A stretch of 64,000 bases of DNA from Candidatus Poribacteria bacterium (GTDB lineage Bacteria; Poribacteria; WGA-4E; PCPOR2b), in the NCBI GenBank assembly GCA_003635265.1, contig PYIZ01000041.1, forward strand, positions 1-64,000. Reading direction: 5' to 3'. Both the position numbers and the translations under genes were made by a program. The notes beneath the pieces are model-generated. The model had not been told where the DNA came from. It ran no database searches and worked only from the letters and a program-made list of their open reading frames with translations. Positions 50,694-59,813 of this stretch are shown piece by piece (position 1 is the stretch's first letter; each line of letters starts with the position of its first letter).

Positions 50694-51161
50694 ATGAAAT
50701 ATCCATTATCATTGACAGTCAATGACGAAAATTATGACATCCTTGTTGAACCCTATCACACCTTGATGGAGGCTATTCGTGATGGGATTGGGCTAACGGG
50801 GACGAAGTGCGCTTGTGAAGATGGGCGGTGTGGGACTTGTACAGTGCTGATTGACGGGCAGCTAGTGAAATCGTGCCTGATGCTTGGATTACAGGCGAAA
50901 GGGAAATCGCTCTTAACTATAGAGGGCATGGGTTCACCCGATGAGCTACATCCGCTGCAGGCTGCGTTTCTTGAACATGGTGCAGTGCAGTGTGGCTATT
51001 GTACGCCGGGGATGCTGCTGACAGCGAAGCAGCTGCTAGACGAAAACCCGAATCCAACCGAGGAGGACATCCGCTCTGCATTTGTGGGAAATCTTTGTCG
51101 TTGCGGAGTCTATACGCATGCAACGGAAGCAATTTTGAACGTCGCAGGGGAGGAGGAATAA
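50694..51161 (+). CDS. Molybdenum hydroxylase 2Fe-2S subunit (CoxS type)
   Basis: 155 residues. The plant-type ferredoxin cluster is C-A-C-E-D-G-R-C-G-T-C with a further Cys in K-S-C-L-M. The second cluster is C-G-Y-C-T-P-G-M and C-R-C-G-V-Y. Both clusters are complete. ATG 50694 follows GGAGG. The stop overlaps the ribosome site of the large-subunit gene, which starts one base later. Confidence 0.94.
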   Translation: MKYPLSLTVNDENYDILVEPYHTLMEAIRDGIGLTGTKCACEDGRCGTCTVLIDGQLVKSCLMLGLQAKGKSLLTIEGMGSPDELHPLQAAFLEHGAVQCGYCTPGMLLTAKQLLDENPNPTEEDIRSAFVGNLCRCGVYTHATEAILNVAGEEE

Positions 51162-51162
51162 G

Positions 51163-53514
51163 ATGAACGTTGTTGGAACTTCTGCTAAACGTATTGATGG
51201 CATAGAGAAGGTAACTGGAAGTGCGGAATTTACAACTGACATTGTGCTGCCACGGATGATTCACGCCAAGCTGAAGCGCAGTCCGTATGCACACGCAAAG
51301 ATTCTGAACATTGATACCACCAAAGCTGAACAGATGCCGGGGGTACGGGCTGTCATTACCGCTGCGGATTTGCCTGATATACGGCTAGGTATCCTCACGC
51401 TGGATGAGCATCTGCTCGCCCACGACAAAACACGCCTCGTTGGCGAGCCTGTTGCTGCGGTCGCTGCGGATACCCCAGAAATTGCACGCGCAGCCTGTGA
51501 GCAGATCGAAGTCGAATACGAGGAACTTCCTCCCCTGTTTGATCCGGAGGAAGCGATTCGGTTAGATCCGCCCGTGGTGCTGCACGAAGAGTATGAGGAA
51601 TACGAAAAACTCCTTGAACTCGCCGAAATGGACGAGCGTCCGCCCAACCTGTGGCAAGCCTACCGTATCCGTCACGGCGATATTGATGCCGCGTTCAAAA
51701 AAGCGGAGGATGAAGGTGGACACATCATCGAAAACCGCTATGCAACGGGCTATGTCCATACCGCTTGTATGGAACCGCACGGCGCAGTCGCGCAATGGAG
51801 TTCCGACGGCACATTGACCCTCTGGGCAGGGGGACAATCGCCCTACATCGCACGCGACGGTTTAGCGAAAGCACTTGATCTGTCGCCCTCCAAGGTTCGC
51901 GTTATTGTTCCATTTGTTGGTGGTGCCTTTGGTGGCAAATTGACGGTCAAAGAGGGAGCTATCGCCGCCGCACTTGCGCGTAAAGCACGACGTCCCGTCA
52001 AAATCATCTTGACCCGCGCCGAAGACCTCTCCGCTACTGCGGCACGCACACCGTTCATCTTTGATATAAAAGATGCTGTGACGAAGGACGGTATCCTGAT
52101 TGGTCGCAAGGTCACTTCAATTCTCTGGGGCGGCGGCTATAGCGGCGAAGGGATTCTCAAACCGATTTTCTCCACGCATCTCTATCCCGGTTCCTACCGT
52201 TTAGCAGCGCTCTGGGTTGACTCCTACGGCGTGTATACCAACCGTGTCTCCGGTGGTGCGTTGCGAGGCTACGGCTGTGCAGAGTCTGCTTGGGCGGTCG
52301 AAACTCAGATGGACATCATCGCGAGGAAGTGCGACATTGACGCTGTCGAACTGCGTATAAATAACCTGCTGAACGAAGGTGAGCGCACCGCTATCACCAT
52401 GCCCGCCCATGCGTTCAGTGCCCATGAATGTCTTACCAAATGTGCTGATGCGATCGAGTGGGAAACCCCCTCTGAATCGTTGGAGCACCCGTGGTATCGT
52501 GGGAAGGGCATTGCTTTGGGGAATAAGTATTCCTTTGCGCCGACTGCTTCTAGTACGGAGTTAAAGGTCCACGAGGATGCTTCCTGTGAACTACGAACTA
52601 GCGCAGTCGATCTGGGACAGGGTGCTTATACTATTCTCACGCAGATCGTCGCCGATGAGTTCGGGATCGAGATTGATAAGGTCAAACTGGTCACCCCGGA
52701 CACCGCAATCACGCCTTTTGACCATGTCGCTGGCTCCAGTCGGCAGACCTTCCACACCGGCAATGCCACCCGCATGGCATGTGACGATGCGAAACGCCAG
52801 ATACGGGAACTCGCCGCACCCAAGTTGGAGGCACACCCGGACGACTTAGAGGTTTCTGGTGGGCGCATCTCCGTTAAAGGTTCTTCTAAATCCATTGAAG
52901 TTGAAGACCTGTTCGTGGTTGAGATGCTGGCGGGCAAACGGCCTGCGGATGTCGAAGTTATCGGTAAAGCGACATGGGAAGTCAGTGCCAGTCCGCACGA
53001 CCCAAACACGGGACAGGGCGAGGAACCGATGGCTTACATGGGACACGGTGCCCAAGCTGCCGAGGTCGAGGTCAATGTTGAAACAGGACAGGTTCGTATT
53101 CGGAAATTTGTCTCTGCAATTGATGTCGGCAAGGCGATGAACCCGCAAGGGGTCGAGATGCAAAACTACGGTGGCGGGTGCATGGGTATCGGAATTGCGC
53201 TGCACGAGGATATGTGTTTTGATGCGAGTGGGGAGATGACCAACGCTAGCCTGATGGACTACAAAATCCCCTCCATCATTGAGATGCCGTTGAAGGAGTA
53301 CATGGAGTCGATTATCGTCGAAGTCCCGCACCAACATGGCCCCTACGGCGCCAAAGGTGCCGGTGAAATCGTCGTGGTGCCCACATCACCCGCAATTGGC
53401 AACGCAATTTATGACGCGATCGGTGTGCGTATCTGGGATCAGCCGCTGACGCCGGAGAAGGTTGTCAAGGCATGGAAGGAGAAGACGGCGTCCGGCAACG
53501 GTTCTGAGTCATAA
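51163..53514 (+). CDS. Molybdenum hydroxylase molybdopterin-binding subunit (xanthine dehydrogenase family)
   Basis: 783 residues, full length. R-I-D-G-I-E-K-V-T-G-S-A at the N terminus, V-G-E-P-V-A-A-V-A, the cofactor loop F-V-G-G-A-F-G-G-K, G-G-A-L-R-G-Y-G, D-L-G-Q-G and the catalytic Glu in Y-G-A-K-G-A-G-E. The active-site loop lacks the A-Y-x-C-S-F-R of form I CO dehydrogenase, so it is not a CO oxidiser of that type. Likely a purine, aldehyde or N-heterocycle hydroxylase. Accessory maturation genes are not in the window. Confidence 0.9.
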   Translation: MNVVGTSAKRIDGIEKVTGSAEFTTDIVLPRMIHAKLKRSPYAHAKILNIDTTKAEQMPGVRAVITAADLPDIRLGILTLDEHLLAHDKTRLVGEPVAAVAADTPEIARAACEQIEVEYEELPPLFDPEEAIRLDPPVVLHEEYEEYEKLLELAEMDERPPNLWQAYRIRHGDIDAAFKKAEDEGGHIIENRYATGYVHTACMEPHGAVAQWSSDGTLTLWAGGQSPYIARDGLAKALDLSPSKVRVIVPFVGGAFGGKLTVKEGAIAAALARKARRPVKIILTRAEDLSATAARTPFIFDIKDAVTKDGILIGRKVTSILWGGGYSGEGILKPIFSTHLYPGSYRLAALWVDSYGVYTNRVSGGALRGYGCAESAWAVETQMDIIARKCDIDAVELRINNLLNEGERTAITMPAHAFSAHECLTKCADAIEWETPSESLEHPWYRGKGIALGNKYSFAPTASSTELKVHEDASCELRTSAVDLGQGAYTILTQIVADEFGIEIDKVKLVTPDTAITPFDHVAGSSRQTFHTGNATRMACDDAKRQIRELAAPKLEAHPDDLEVSGGRISVKGSSKSIEVEDLFVVEMLAGKRPADVEVIGKATWEVSASPHDPNTGQGEEPMAYMGHGAQAAEVEVNVETGQVRIRKFVSAIDVGKAMNPQGVEMQNYGGGCMGIGIALHEDMCFDASGEMTNASLMDYKIPSIIEMPLKEYMESIIVEVPHQHGPYGAKGAGEIVVVPTSPAIGNAIYDAIGVRIWDQPLTPEKVVKAWKEKTASGNGSES

Positions 53515-53543
53515 GCCACGGCAGGATAGTCTAGCGGTAACGC

Positions 53544-54857
53544 CTAGGGTTTATACCCTGAACGATCTGTATTTCCGCCATACTTCATGGCATAAACAAG
53601 CAGATTTGTCATAAAGCGATGGACATCTGTCGAGCGACGCAGCCGTAACATGGTTCGGCTTTCGATCTCCACTGTCTCCATTGCACACATATAATCCTTG
53701 CGATTGTAGACGACAGCCAATCGATTGTTTATAGTAATTCCTTTTTGGTATTTGAACTGCGTGGGTTTTGGATGGTTTTCAGACCCCCAGAAGACATCAC
53801 CGCCCGATGGGGGACGGGGCAGCTGATAGTAGATGTTATAGATCTCATGGTGGTGTGGCAGGTATTCTAAAGGATATTCGGGAAAAATCGTCTGTAGCTC
53901 ATCAGCGACGATTGCGGCGAACAAGCCGTGAAATCCGCAATCGTCGAAAAAGAGCATCCCACCTTGTTCCACAATGTACTTCCGCAATGCCGCCCGTTCT
54001 GACGCAGAAAAGGAGTTGGTCAACGGTCCTCCTTTGGCAAGATTTCGTCCAACAGTAATGTCCTTGTCGTGCCCTGTCATGATAACCAGCGGGGCATCAA
54101 GGAGGCGCGAATCGGTCAGTCGCAGCGAGCCTCCTGCGTACTTCATGTCAGCACGGAGATCGGTATTTTCTGCAAGCCACTTCGCAAAGCTGGATATGGC
54201 AGTTGGATCCTGCCACCAATCGGACAGGGAGTGTTTGAGTCGAATCAGGCGAATATGCCCACGCATCTCTGTGCCTTCGCCCTCAAGAATAGCTCCAAGG
54301 TAGTCTTCAGGAAGCAAGTTCGGACTCTTCACATCAAGAGGCAGGTCTTGTACTCCCCCGTTTTGAGCATGTACAAGGCCCCCTCCGATAGTCGTCCCTT
54401 CGTTTCTCCCAACTCCTCGTGATAGTCCTTTTTGGGTAGGCACAGGACCTGCTCCCACAGCCGTGGTGTCTTGGTGTATCATTGCGGAGTGGGGCGGCAC
54501 AAGATTCGCTTCTACGGATAAACCCTTGTCAAGGCTGATGGCTGGGGTATCGCTTAACGAGAGCGGATTTCCCTCTTGTGGTAGGTCAACTGCAAGAGGT
54601 GTTCCTACCCGTGTTACAGTTTGTAGAGGCAGCTCTTGTGGTTGTCTGTCCTGCACCTGACGGGGCGATTGTACGGGTTGGAGACGAATCTTCCTTGGCA
54701 GCGTACGAGCTGATGGAGGCAATTCAACCCACTCAACATTGATGGCATCGTCTTCCACAATTCCCTGACGAATCGTTAGCACCACGAGGAAAGCAAAAAT
54801 GAGATGCAGGAAAAGAGAGATGACCAACGGTGCCGTTAATCGTTTTCGTATTCTCAA
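53544..54857 (-). CDS. DUF4159 protein with TonB-like N-terminal anchor
   Basis: 437 residues. A short basic N terminus and one hydrophobic helix (P-L-V-I-S-L-F-L-H-L-I-F-A-F-L-V-V-L, 9-28) precede a Pro/Gln-rich stretch to about 190, as in TonB-like or periplasmic anchor proteins. Residues about 200-430 are a DUF4159 domain: W-A-E-N-T-like start (L-A-E-N-T-D), P-L-V-I-M-T-G-H, E-Q-G-G-M-L-F-F-D-D-C-G, H-E-I-Y-N-I-Y-Y, N-R-K-D-Y. Its function is unknown. TTG start with AAAGG upstream. It is the gene beyond the Omp85-type gene on the same strand. Confidence 0.75.
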   Translation of the reverse strand: MRIRKRLTAPLVISLFLHLIFAFLVVLTIRQGIVEDDAINVEWVELPPSARTLPRKIRLQPVQSPRQVQDRQPQELPLQTVTRVGTPLAVDLPQEGNPLSLSDTPAISLDKGLSVEANLVPPHSAMIHQDTTAVGAGPVPTQKGLSRGVGRNEGTTIGGGLVHAQNGGVQDLPLDVKSPNLLPEDYLGAILEGEGTEMRGHIRLIRLKHSLSDWWQDPTAISSFAKWLAENTDLRADMKYAGGSLRLTDSRLLDAPLVIMTGHDKDITVGRNLAKGGPLTNSFSASERAALRKYIVEQGGMLFFDDCGFHGLFAAIVADELQTIFPEYPLEYLPHHHEIYNIYYQLPRPPSGGDVFWGSENHPKPTQFKYQKGITINNRLAVVYNRKDYMCAMETVEIESRTMLRLRRSTDVHRFMTNLLVYAMKYGGNTDRSGYKP

Positions 54858-55033
54858 CGTTTTGCCTTTCTGAACGGGATGAAGCAGGAAAGCACCCTAG
54901 GTCAAATTATGAGGGTCTCACTCTATACACTCTCAGTTAGTTCTGAATGTCAAAATGCAATCTATTTCAAGCACAACCCTACGCCAAAATCTGTCGCAGC
55001 CACAGCCAATCGATTCAAATTTATGTAAAATTC

Positions 55034-57094
55034 CTAAAACATCGTAGACCACCGCATATTAAATTGAGGTGTCCGTCCCGACTCAAGAGCTTGTGCCCAG
55101 TTTAGTTTCCAATTGCTTCCTATCAGTAAGCCAACACCCAGATTAATCTTAGGATCGGAGATGCTGACTTCGTCTAACTTGTTCCATACCTGTCCCGCAT
55201 CGATGAAAAATGTGGCGAATGCCCCGTTGCTAATGTAGTCGGTTATGTGATGGCGATACTCCACATTGAGCAGCATACCTTGGTTACCAGCAAATTCATA
55301 AAGGTCATACCCACGAAGCGATCCAGGTCCCCCAAGAATAAATTGGCGTTGAACCGGCAGTTCCTTTGCTGAAAGCCCAACTTTCAAACGGAGGTCAAGC
55401 ATATGCCGGTCGCCAATAGGTTGGTAACGTCTGGAGTGCAGCTCAAATCGTGTAAAATCAAAGTTAGAACCCACCACCGAATTACTGTGCTCTACTGCAA
55501 AGGTATTGTACCATCCCTCGTTGTCAAAACGACTATCGAAATCATATCTCAAAGCGATGCTCCGCATTTGACCTAGCGTTATTGGTGTATTTTTCTCCTT
55601 GTCCGATGTCCATTGAAAGAGCGACCAATCTGTCGTTTTGGTCAGGCTTTCATGGTTTTCATCGATCGCAGTCAGTTTCAGGGAGTGGCGGAGCACCTCT
55701 GGTTGCCATCGCAGCAAAATCTCAGAACCTTCCTTCAGATAGTAGTCTCGAAAATCTCCTCCATATAAAAAGGCAGTCAGCAGTTGCTCGTTATCATCTA
55801 ATAAGATATCTAGATCTCTTACCGATGTCAGGCGATGGAATTGAAACCGAAGGGTCAGATTCCGGTTAATCCCTCCTAACAACGTTGCCTCCCCACCCGC
55901 TTCATAGTTCAATTTTTTGTTTGAAAAACCGTAACTCAAAGCACCAAATAGCTTCGGTTGAAGCGGTATCTCAACCTCCGGCGGTTTCGACAGTTCGAGA
56001 CGAGGACCCAGGCGCAGACCCTGAACACGATTAAAACCACCACTCATTGTGAGGTTCATTATGCCATCCGGCACGGGCTCTTCTGCCGCTATTTTTTCCT
56101 CTACTATAATTGTTACAATCCGTTTATCTCCTTCCTCATGGATATGCCAGTCCGTGCGCCTAATATGCGGAAGAATAGCCTTCATTGTTTTGATGGCATT
56201 GTTGATGTCATCTGGTCCCTTTTCAAGAGCCTCTCTGATTTCAAAACCTCTCACCCTTTGGTTGCCCCGAATCCGAACCTCGTTGATTGGTTGCTTTTTT
56301 CTATCTATGAAGTAGGTTGAAGCAAATGAGAACACTGTGTCCTCGGAAGATTGATCGGTTGTTGAGGGAGTTGTGCCATCAGGTTGTTTTTCCAGCGGTT
56401 TTGACCGTCCCTTGCTACCAAACTCGTCTTGATGTGCTTGGAGCGAATTGTCTTCTAAGGAGTTAAGTTGTGGGATTCCCACACCAAGGCCTTCGAGGTT
56501 TCTTAATAATTCACCAATTCGTTGTGGATGCAAAGGTCCGACGATGTTCACTAGGTGCGTTGCGGTTTCTCCTGTAACCATTACAAAAAGACCATCGATT
56601 GTCTCTGTGTTGAGTAGGACCCATATCTGAATCTTTTCACTGTCTTCCTTGATCTTGGCAAAGGCTTCCCAACCCCGCTTTTTCAACACCCGTTCATAGT
56701 AACGAATCATTGGGTCGAAGCTCGTGGCATCACCGGAGTAACTACGGACGTATACTCCCTCTAGCATTGCAATCAATTCGGTAATTTCAGGCTCGTGTTC
56801 CGTCGTTTGAGCGACGAATGCGATTAGCTCACTATCTATGTTTACTTCGATCTTTGGCTTTAGGGGAATGGGACCATTAAAGGTAACAACACCTCCTGCT
56901 GTTTCTTCTGTTTTTCCGGCTCCTACCCAGCCAAGAATAGATTCAACCTGTGGCTTTAGCGGAATGGGGAAATCGAAGGTAATAACACCTCTTGCTGTTT
57001 CTTCTGTTTTTGCAGTCTCTATCCAGCCAAGACTAAAAAGAAAGAGAATGAGCGATAGGCTGGCAATAGGACGACAGTTTGCATAGTACTTCAC
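55034..57094 (-). CDS. Omp85-type outer-membrane barrel with N-terminal DUF4252 domain
   Basis: 686 residues. Signal peptide 1-28. Residues 29-83 contain a 32-residue duplication (K-T-E-E-T-A-[RG]-G-V ... P-I-P-L-K-P twice). Residues about 84-205 are a DUF4252 domain like those of the next genes upstream. A linker rich in polar residues leads to a POTRA-like unit at about 270-335 (I-N-E-V-R-I-R-G-N-Q-R-V). Residues 345-686 are a 16-strand-type barrel with G-G-P-G-S-L-R-G-Y-D (the VRGF/Y loop of BamA/TpsB) and a C-terminal Phe. Only one POTRA repeat is evident, fewer than BamA. It should lie in the outer membrane. GTG start. Confidence 0.82.
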   Translation of the reverse strand: MKYYANCRPIASLSLILFLFSLGWIETAKTEETARGVITFDFPIPLKPQVESILGWVGAGKTEETAGGVVTFNGPIPLKPKIEVNIDSELIAFVAQTTEHEPEITELIAMLEGVYVRSYSGDATSFDPMIRYYERVLKKRGWEAFAKIKEDSEKIQIWVLLNTETIDGLFVMVTGETATHLVNIVGPLHPQRIGELLRNLEGLGVGIPQLNSLEDNSLQAHQDEFGSKGRSKPLEKQPDGTTPSTTDQSSEDTVFSFASTYFIDRKKQPINEVRIRGNQRVRGFEIREALEKGPDDINNAIKTMKAILPHIRRTDWHIHEEGDKRIVTIIVEEKIAAEEPVPDGIMNLTMSGGFNRVQGLRLGPRLELSKPPEVEIPLQPKLFGALSYGFSNKKLNYEAGGEATLLGGINRNLTLRFQFHRLTSVRDLDILLDDNEQLLTAFLYGGDFRDYYLKEGSEILLRWQPEVLRHSLKLTAIDENHESLTKTTDWSLFQWTSDKEKNTPITLGQMRSIALRYDFDSRFDNEGWYNTFAVEHSNSVVGSNFDFTRFELHSRRYQPIGDRHMLDLRLKVGLSAKELPVQRQFILGGPGSLRGYDLYEFAGNQGMLLNVEYRHHITDYISNGAFATFFIDAGQVWNKLDEVSISDPKINLGVGLLIGSNWKLNWAQALESGRTPQFNMRWSTMF

Positions 57095-57158
57095 GGCTTG
57101 TTTTCCCTTTTCTCGTTGAGGTTTGTTGCTTACCTTGGTTTATGACATTGTATCATAC

Positions 57159-57722
57159 CTATTCTGAGGCTGGCAAACGGACACCATATTGTTCGAGATT
57201 TGCGTTCAGTTCGGCAAAGAATTCAGGACGGATATCGCACACAATCCGAACTACATGCATCTCATTGTCTTCAATTGCGACTATGAAGATTCCACGAAAC
57301 CTGTTTGCATTGTATTTTGCATAAATGCAGGAGCTCTGTTGCCCTTCATAAACGCGGGTGATTAAGTTCCACTTTTTCTGACGCATCAGGTCGGCGTAGA
57401 GGTCAAAAATTTCAGCCTTATGCACTTCGGACGATTGATCTAAAATGAAGCGGCTTACTTGGACGCTCTTTACTCCGTGGATTGCGAGCGTTGCTGCCCG
57501 ATTTTCATCTTCACCCACAGATGCGCCTAGGCGTTTGAGTAACCACCAGCCGGGTCCCCCAATACCAAACCCTACCTCTTTATGAACGTGGTTTAATCGA
57601 TCAGCGCGGGTAGTATCCCCACCACCTCCCAACAGACAGCCACAACCTATATTTACCATGAGGAGGAGCAGGCAGATAAAAAACGAAAGACGTAAAGTGT
57701 GATTGGCTAATCTATTTTTCAT
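57159..57722 (-). CDS. Lipoprotein with divergent DUF4252-like domain
   Basis: 187 residues. N-terminal hydrophobic segment followed by N-I-G-C-G-C (lipobox). The last 100 residues align by pattern with the DUF4252 proteins on either side: I-H-G-V-K-S-V-Q-V for L-K-G-V-Y-V-R-V, D-L-Y-A-D-L-M-R-Q-K-K-W-N-L-I-T for the helix and K-x-W-E-x-I-x-K turn, then G-I-F-I-V-A-I-E and a final helix. The fit is weaker than for the others. ATG 57722 is chosen; 57743 is possible. It belongs to the sigma-factor-headed gene set. Confidence 0.6.
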   Translation of the reverse strand: MKNRLANHTLRLSFFICLLLLMVNIGCGCLLGGGGDTTRADRLNHVHKEVGFGIGGPGWWLLKRLGASVGEDENRAATLAIHGVKSVQVSRFILDQSSEVHKAEIFDLYADLMRQKKWNLITRVYEGQQSSCIYAKYNANRFRGIFIVAIEDNEMHVVRIVCDIRPEFFAELNANLEQYGVRLPASE

Positions 57723-57773
57723 GATTTTTCCGAGTATCATCAAAACACATTTGGCAGCGTTCGGGGCTTGTCA

Positions 57774-58379
57774 CTATTCTTTTTGGGGCTCATCCTTTTT
57801 CGAGGACTTTGACATGTCATCAGTCTTGATATCCATGCCTTCAATATGAGGTAGACCAAGGTTGTCTAGGTTTGTAAGTAATTCGCCAATTCGTTCTGGG
57901 TTGATTTCACCAACGATATTCACGAGGGTTACTTCTATCTCTCCTGCAACCATAACGAAAAGCCCAAATATGGTATCTTCGCCGAGCAATATACGTACCT
58001 GAACGGTCTCGCCCTCCTCTTTGATTTTGGCGATGATCTCCCATTTCTCTTTTTCTAGCTTATCCTCGTAATGACGGGTTAATTCATTAAAAGTTGTGGT
58101 GTCATTTTCGTAGACGCGGACATATACGCCTTTTAGCATGTTAAGTAATTCCGTAACCTCTAGGTTCGGTTTCGCTGCTTTAGCAACGAGTGAGATTAAC
58201 TTCCCACTTAAGTTGACTTCAACTTTTGCTTCCAGAACTTTCGGAAAGTCAAATGCAATGAGTCCTTTTACTTTTTCCTTCTCTTTTTGGGCCTCAGCAA
58301 ATGCTTCACCGCTAGGCACTATGCCGACAAAAATACACAGGCCAGCTGCAAGCATTACAATTTGTACAACGTGTTTCAT
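57774..58379 (-). CDS. Exported DUF4252 protein
   Basis: 201 residues, signal peptide 1-28 (cleavage near A-F-A-E). It then has G-L-I-A-F-D-F-P-K-V-L-E-A-K-V-E-V-N-L, L-L-N-M-L-K-G-V-Y-V-R-V-Y-E, K-W-E-I-I-A-K-I-K-E, L-F-V-M-V-A-G-E-I-E-V-T-L-V-N-I-V-G and R-I-G-E-L-L-T-N-L-D. This is the complete DUF4252 pattern, with a lysine-rich tail. The family has an unknown role but is often encoded next to ECF sigma/anti-sigma pairs. GGGGA precedes the ATG. Confidence 0.82.
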   Translation of the reverse strand: MKHVVQIVMLAAGLCIFVGIVPSGEAFAEAQKEKEKVKGLIAFDFPKVLEAKVEVNLSGKLISLVAKAAKPNLEVTELLNMLKGVYVRVYENDTTTFNELTRHYEDKLEKEKWEIIAKIKEEGETVQVRILLGEDTIFGLFVMVAGEIEVTLVNIVGEINPERIGELLTNLDNLGLPHIEGMDIKTDDMSKSSKKDEPQKE

Positions 58380-58526
58380 GGTTTGGTCCCCTTCAAACAG
58401 AACACAGAGACGTATTAATGTTCATTCGGCTAGTTTTTCCATCGAACTAAAATTATCGAGAGACAAGGATTTGAGAATCCAAGGAAGCAAAATCGGCAAC
58501 GTTCTTGGTCCCCTTGGATTGTCGTC

Positions 58527-59108
58527 TTAGCTATCTTTGTTTGATTGGCTTGGTTCAGTATCAATCTTGAGATCCTTAAGCTGGGGCAGATCTAGGTTCA
58601 GATTCATATTTTCCAAATTGCTGATGATATCAACAACCTTTTCAAAGTCGATATGCCCGAAAATATTTACAAAGAGCGTTTCCTTAGCCCCGGTGACCAT
58701 GATAAAAACACCGCTAACTATCTCTTCATCAAAGAGCAAAGCAACCCGGACGATCCCATCTCCCTCTTTAGCTTTGACGATGGTTTCCCATTCGCCTACT
58801 TTCAGTTTGTTCTCATAGTGACGAAGCATCTGATCAATATTTTCGCCATTCTCGTATCCCCGAACATATACCCCTTTGATCATTGCCACTAATTTGCCAA
58901 TTTCCGGCTCGTGCTCCACAGATTTAGTAAGGAGTGTGAACAGTTTGCTGCTCACGTTCACTTCAATTATCGCTTCGGATACATCGGAAAAGTCGAAATT
59001 GATACGCCCTTTAATATTTTCGTCTTGCGTCTCAGCAATCCCATTTCCGACGGTAAAGAGGAGGGATAGTAGCACAGCAAGTTGTGTAAAGTTTATACAT
59101 CGTTTCAT
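58527..59108 (-). CDS. Exported DUF4252 protein
   Basis: 193 residues from ATG 59108 (AGGAGA upstream). Signal peptide 1-27 (I-A-E-T). The domain reads G-R-I-N-F-D-F-S-D-V-S-E-A-I-I-E-V-N-V, M-I-K-G-V-Y-V-R-G-Y-E, G-E-W-E-T-I-V-K-A-K-E, G-V-F-I-M-V-T-G-A-K-E-T-L-F-V-N-I-F-G and D-I-I-S-N-L-E. Clearly paralogous to the protein at 57774-58379. It lies 50 bases after the anti-sigma gene and is the first structural gene of the set. Confidence 0.82.
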   Translation of the reverse strand: MKRCINFTQLAVLLSLLFTVGNGIAETQDENIKGRINFDFSDVSEAIIEVNVSSKLFTLLTKSVEHEPEIGKLVAMIKGVYVRGYENGENIDQMLRHYENKLKVGEWETIVKAKEGDGIVRVALLFDEEIVSGVFIMVTGAKETLFVNIFGHIDFEKVVDIISNLENMNLNLDLPQLKDLKIDTEPSQSNKDS

Positions 59109-59158
59109 GAGTCGTTTTCTCCTAAATACGTTGAAGGTTATGGAAATGAGGAACAGCA

Positions 59159-59809
59159 TCACTCAGGTGACTGGTTATTGCCAGAATCCTCATCGTTACC
59201 AGTGGAACTATCTGTCAATTTGTTGAGTATGACGAGGCTACGTTGGATCGTTTCTGAAGAGTTAATTTCATCTATTGTAAGCCTTAACGCTCTGCGTGGT
59301 GCCTCCCTCACCTGATCTGCGGAAAGGCGTTTGTCGATAGCTAGTCCTGTTTTGTGCATCGCGTAGCGCACAGTGCTCAAGGCATAGCTGAGTTCGTAGG
59401 TAGCCTGTTCAACTTGTAAAGATTGTTGGTGTTGCTGATATGCGCTGAACGTCACGAGAATAATGAGACTAGCAGTGACGGCTCCAACTGCAACCGGGCG
59501 AATGGACAACCCACGTAGGACTTGCTTCAATGAATCAAACCATCCCTGAGTGGTGGGTTGTGGATGAGATTGAACGTAGGCAGCAACTTGGTCAAAAACC
59601 TCGGCAGGTGGTTGGGGTTTCGGCAATCCTTGCACCGCCTCACCGACTTCAATCGCGAAGTCCAACTCATTTTGGCAACCTTGACATGCAGCTATATGTG
59701 TCTCAATTGCCGCTTGAGCGTCCGCGTTCAGTTCACCGGCAATATACTCTTCCAAGACTGAATGCACGTATTCACAACGTATCGCTTGTGTCGTTGAATG
59801 TCGTTGCAT
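59159..59809 (-). CDS. Zinc-binding anti-sigma factor (membrane-anchored)
   Basis: 216 residues. ZAS domain with C12, H38, C42 and C45 in the H-x3-C-x2-C arrangement (T-H-I-A-A-C-Q-G-C). A single transmembrane helix at about 104-123 and a periplasmic part of about 90 residues follow. It starts 4 bases after the stop of the sigma-factor gene, with GGGGAGA overlapping that stop, so the two are translationally coupled. It should hold the ECF sigma factor at the inner membrane and release it upon an envelope signal. Confidence 0.9.
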   Translation of the reverse strand: MQRHSTTQAIRCEYVHSVLEEYIAGELNADAQAAIETHIAACQGCQNELDFAIEVGEAVQGLPKPQPPAEVFDQVAAYVQSHPQPTTQGWFDSLKQVLRGLSIRPVAVGAVTASLIILVTFSAYQQHQQSLQVEQATYELSYALSTVRYAMHKTGLAIDKRLSADQVREAPRRALRLTIDEINSSETIQRSLVILNKLTDSSTGNDEDSGNNQSPE

Positions 59810-59813
59810 TGAA

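Noticed and set aside
51163..53514. Aerobic CO dehydrogenase large subunit
   Set aside because: The form I active-site loop with the copper-binding cysteine (A-Y-x-C-S-F-R) is absent; the sequence fits the broader xanthine dehydrogenase family.
53515..53575. tRNA-like string ggatagtctagcggtaacgcc between the hydroxylase and DUF4159 genes
   Set aside because: No seven-base acceptor pairing, no T-arm (GTTCRANNC), and the right part codes for the end of the DUF4159 protein.
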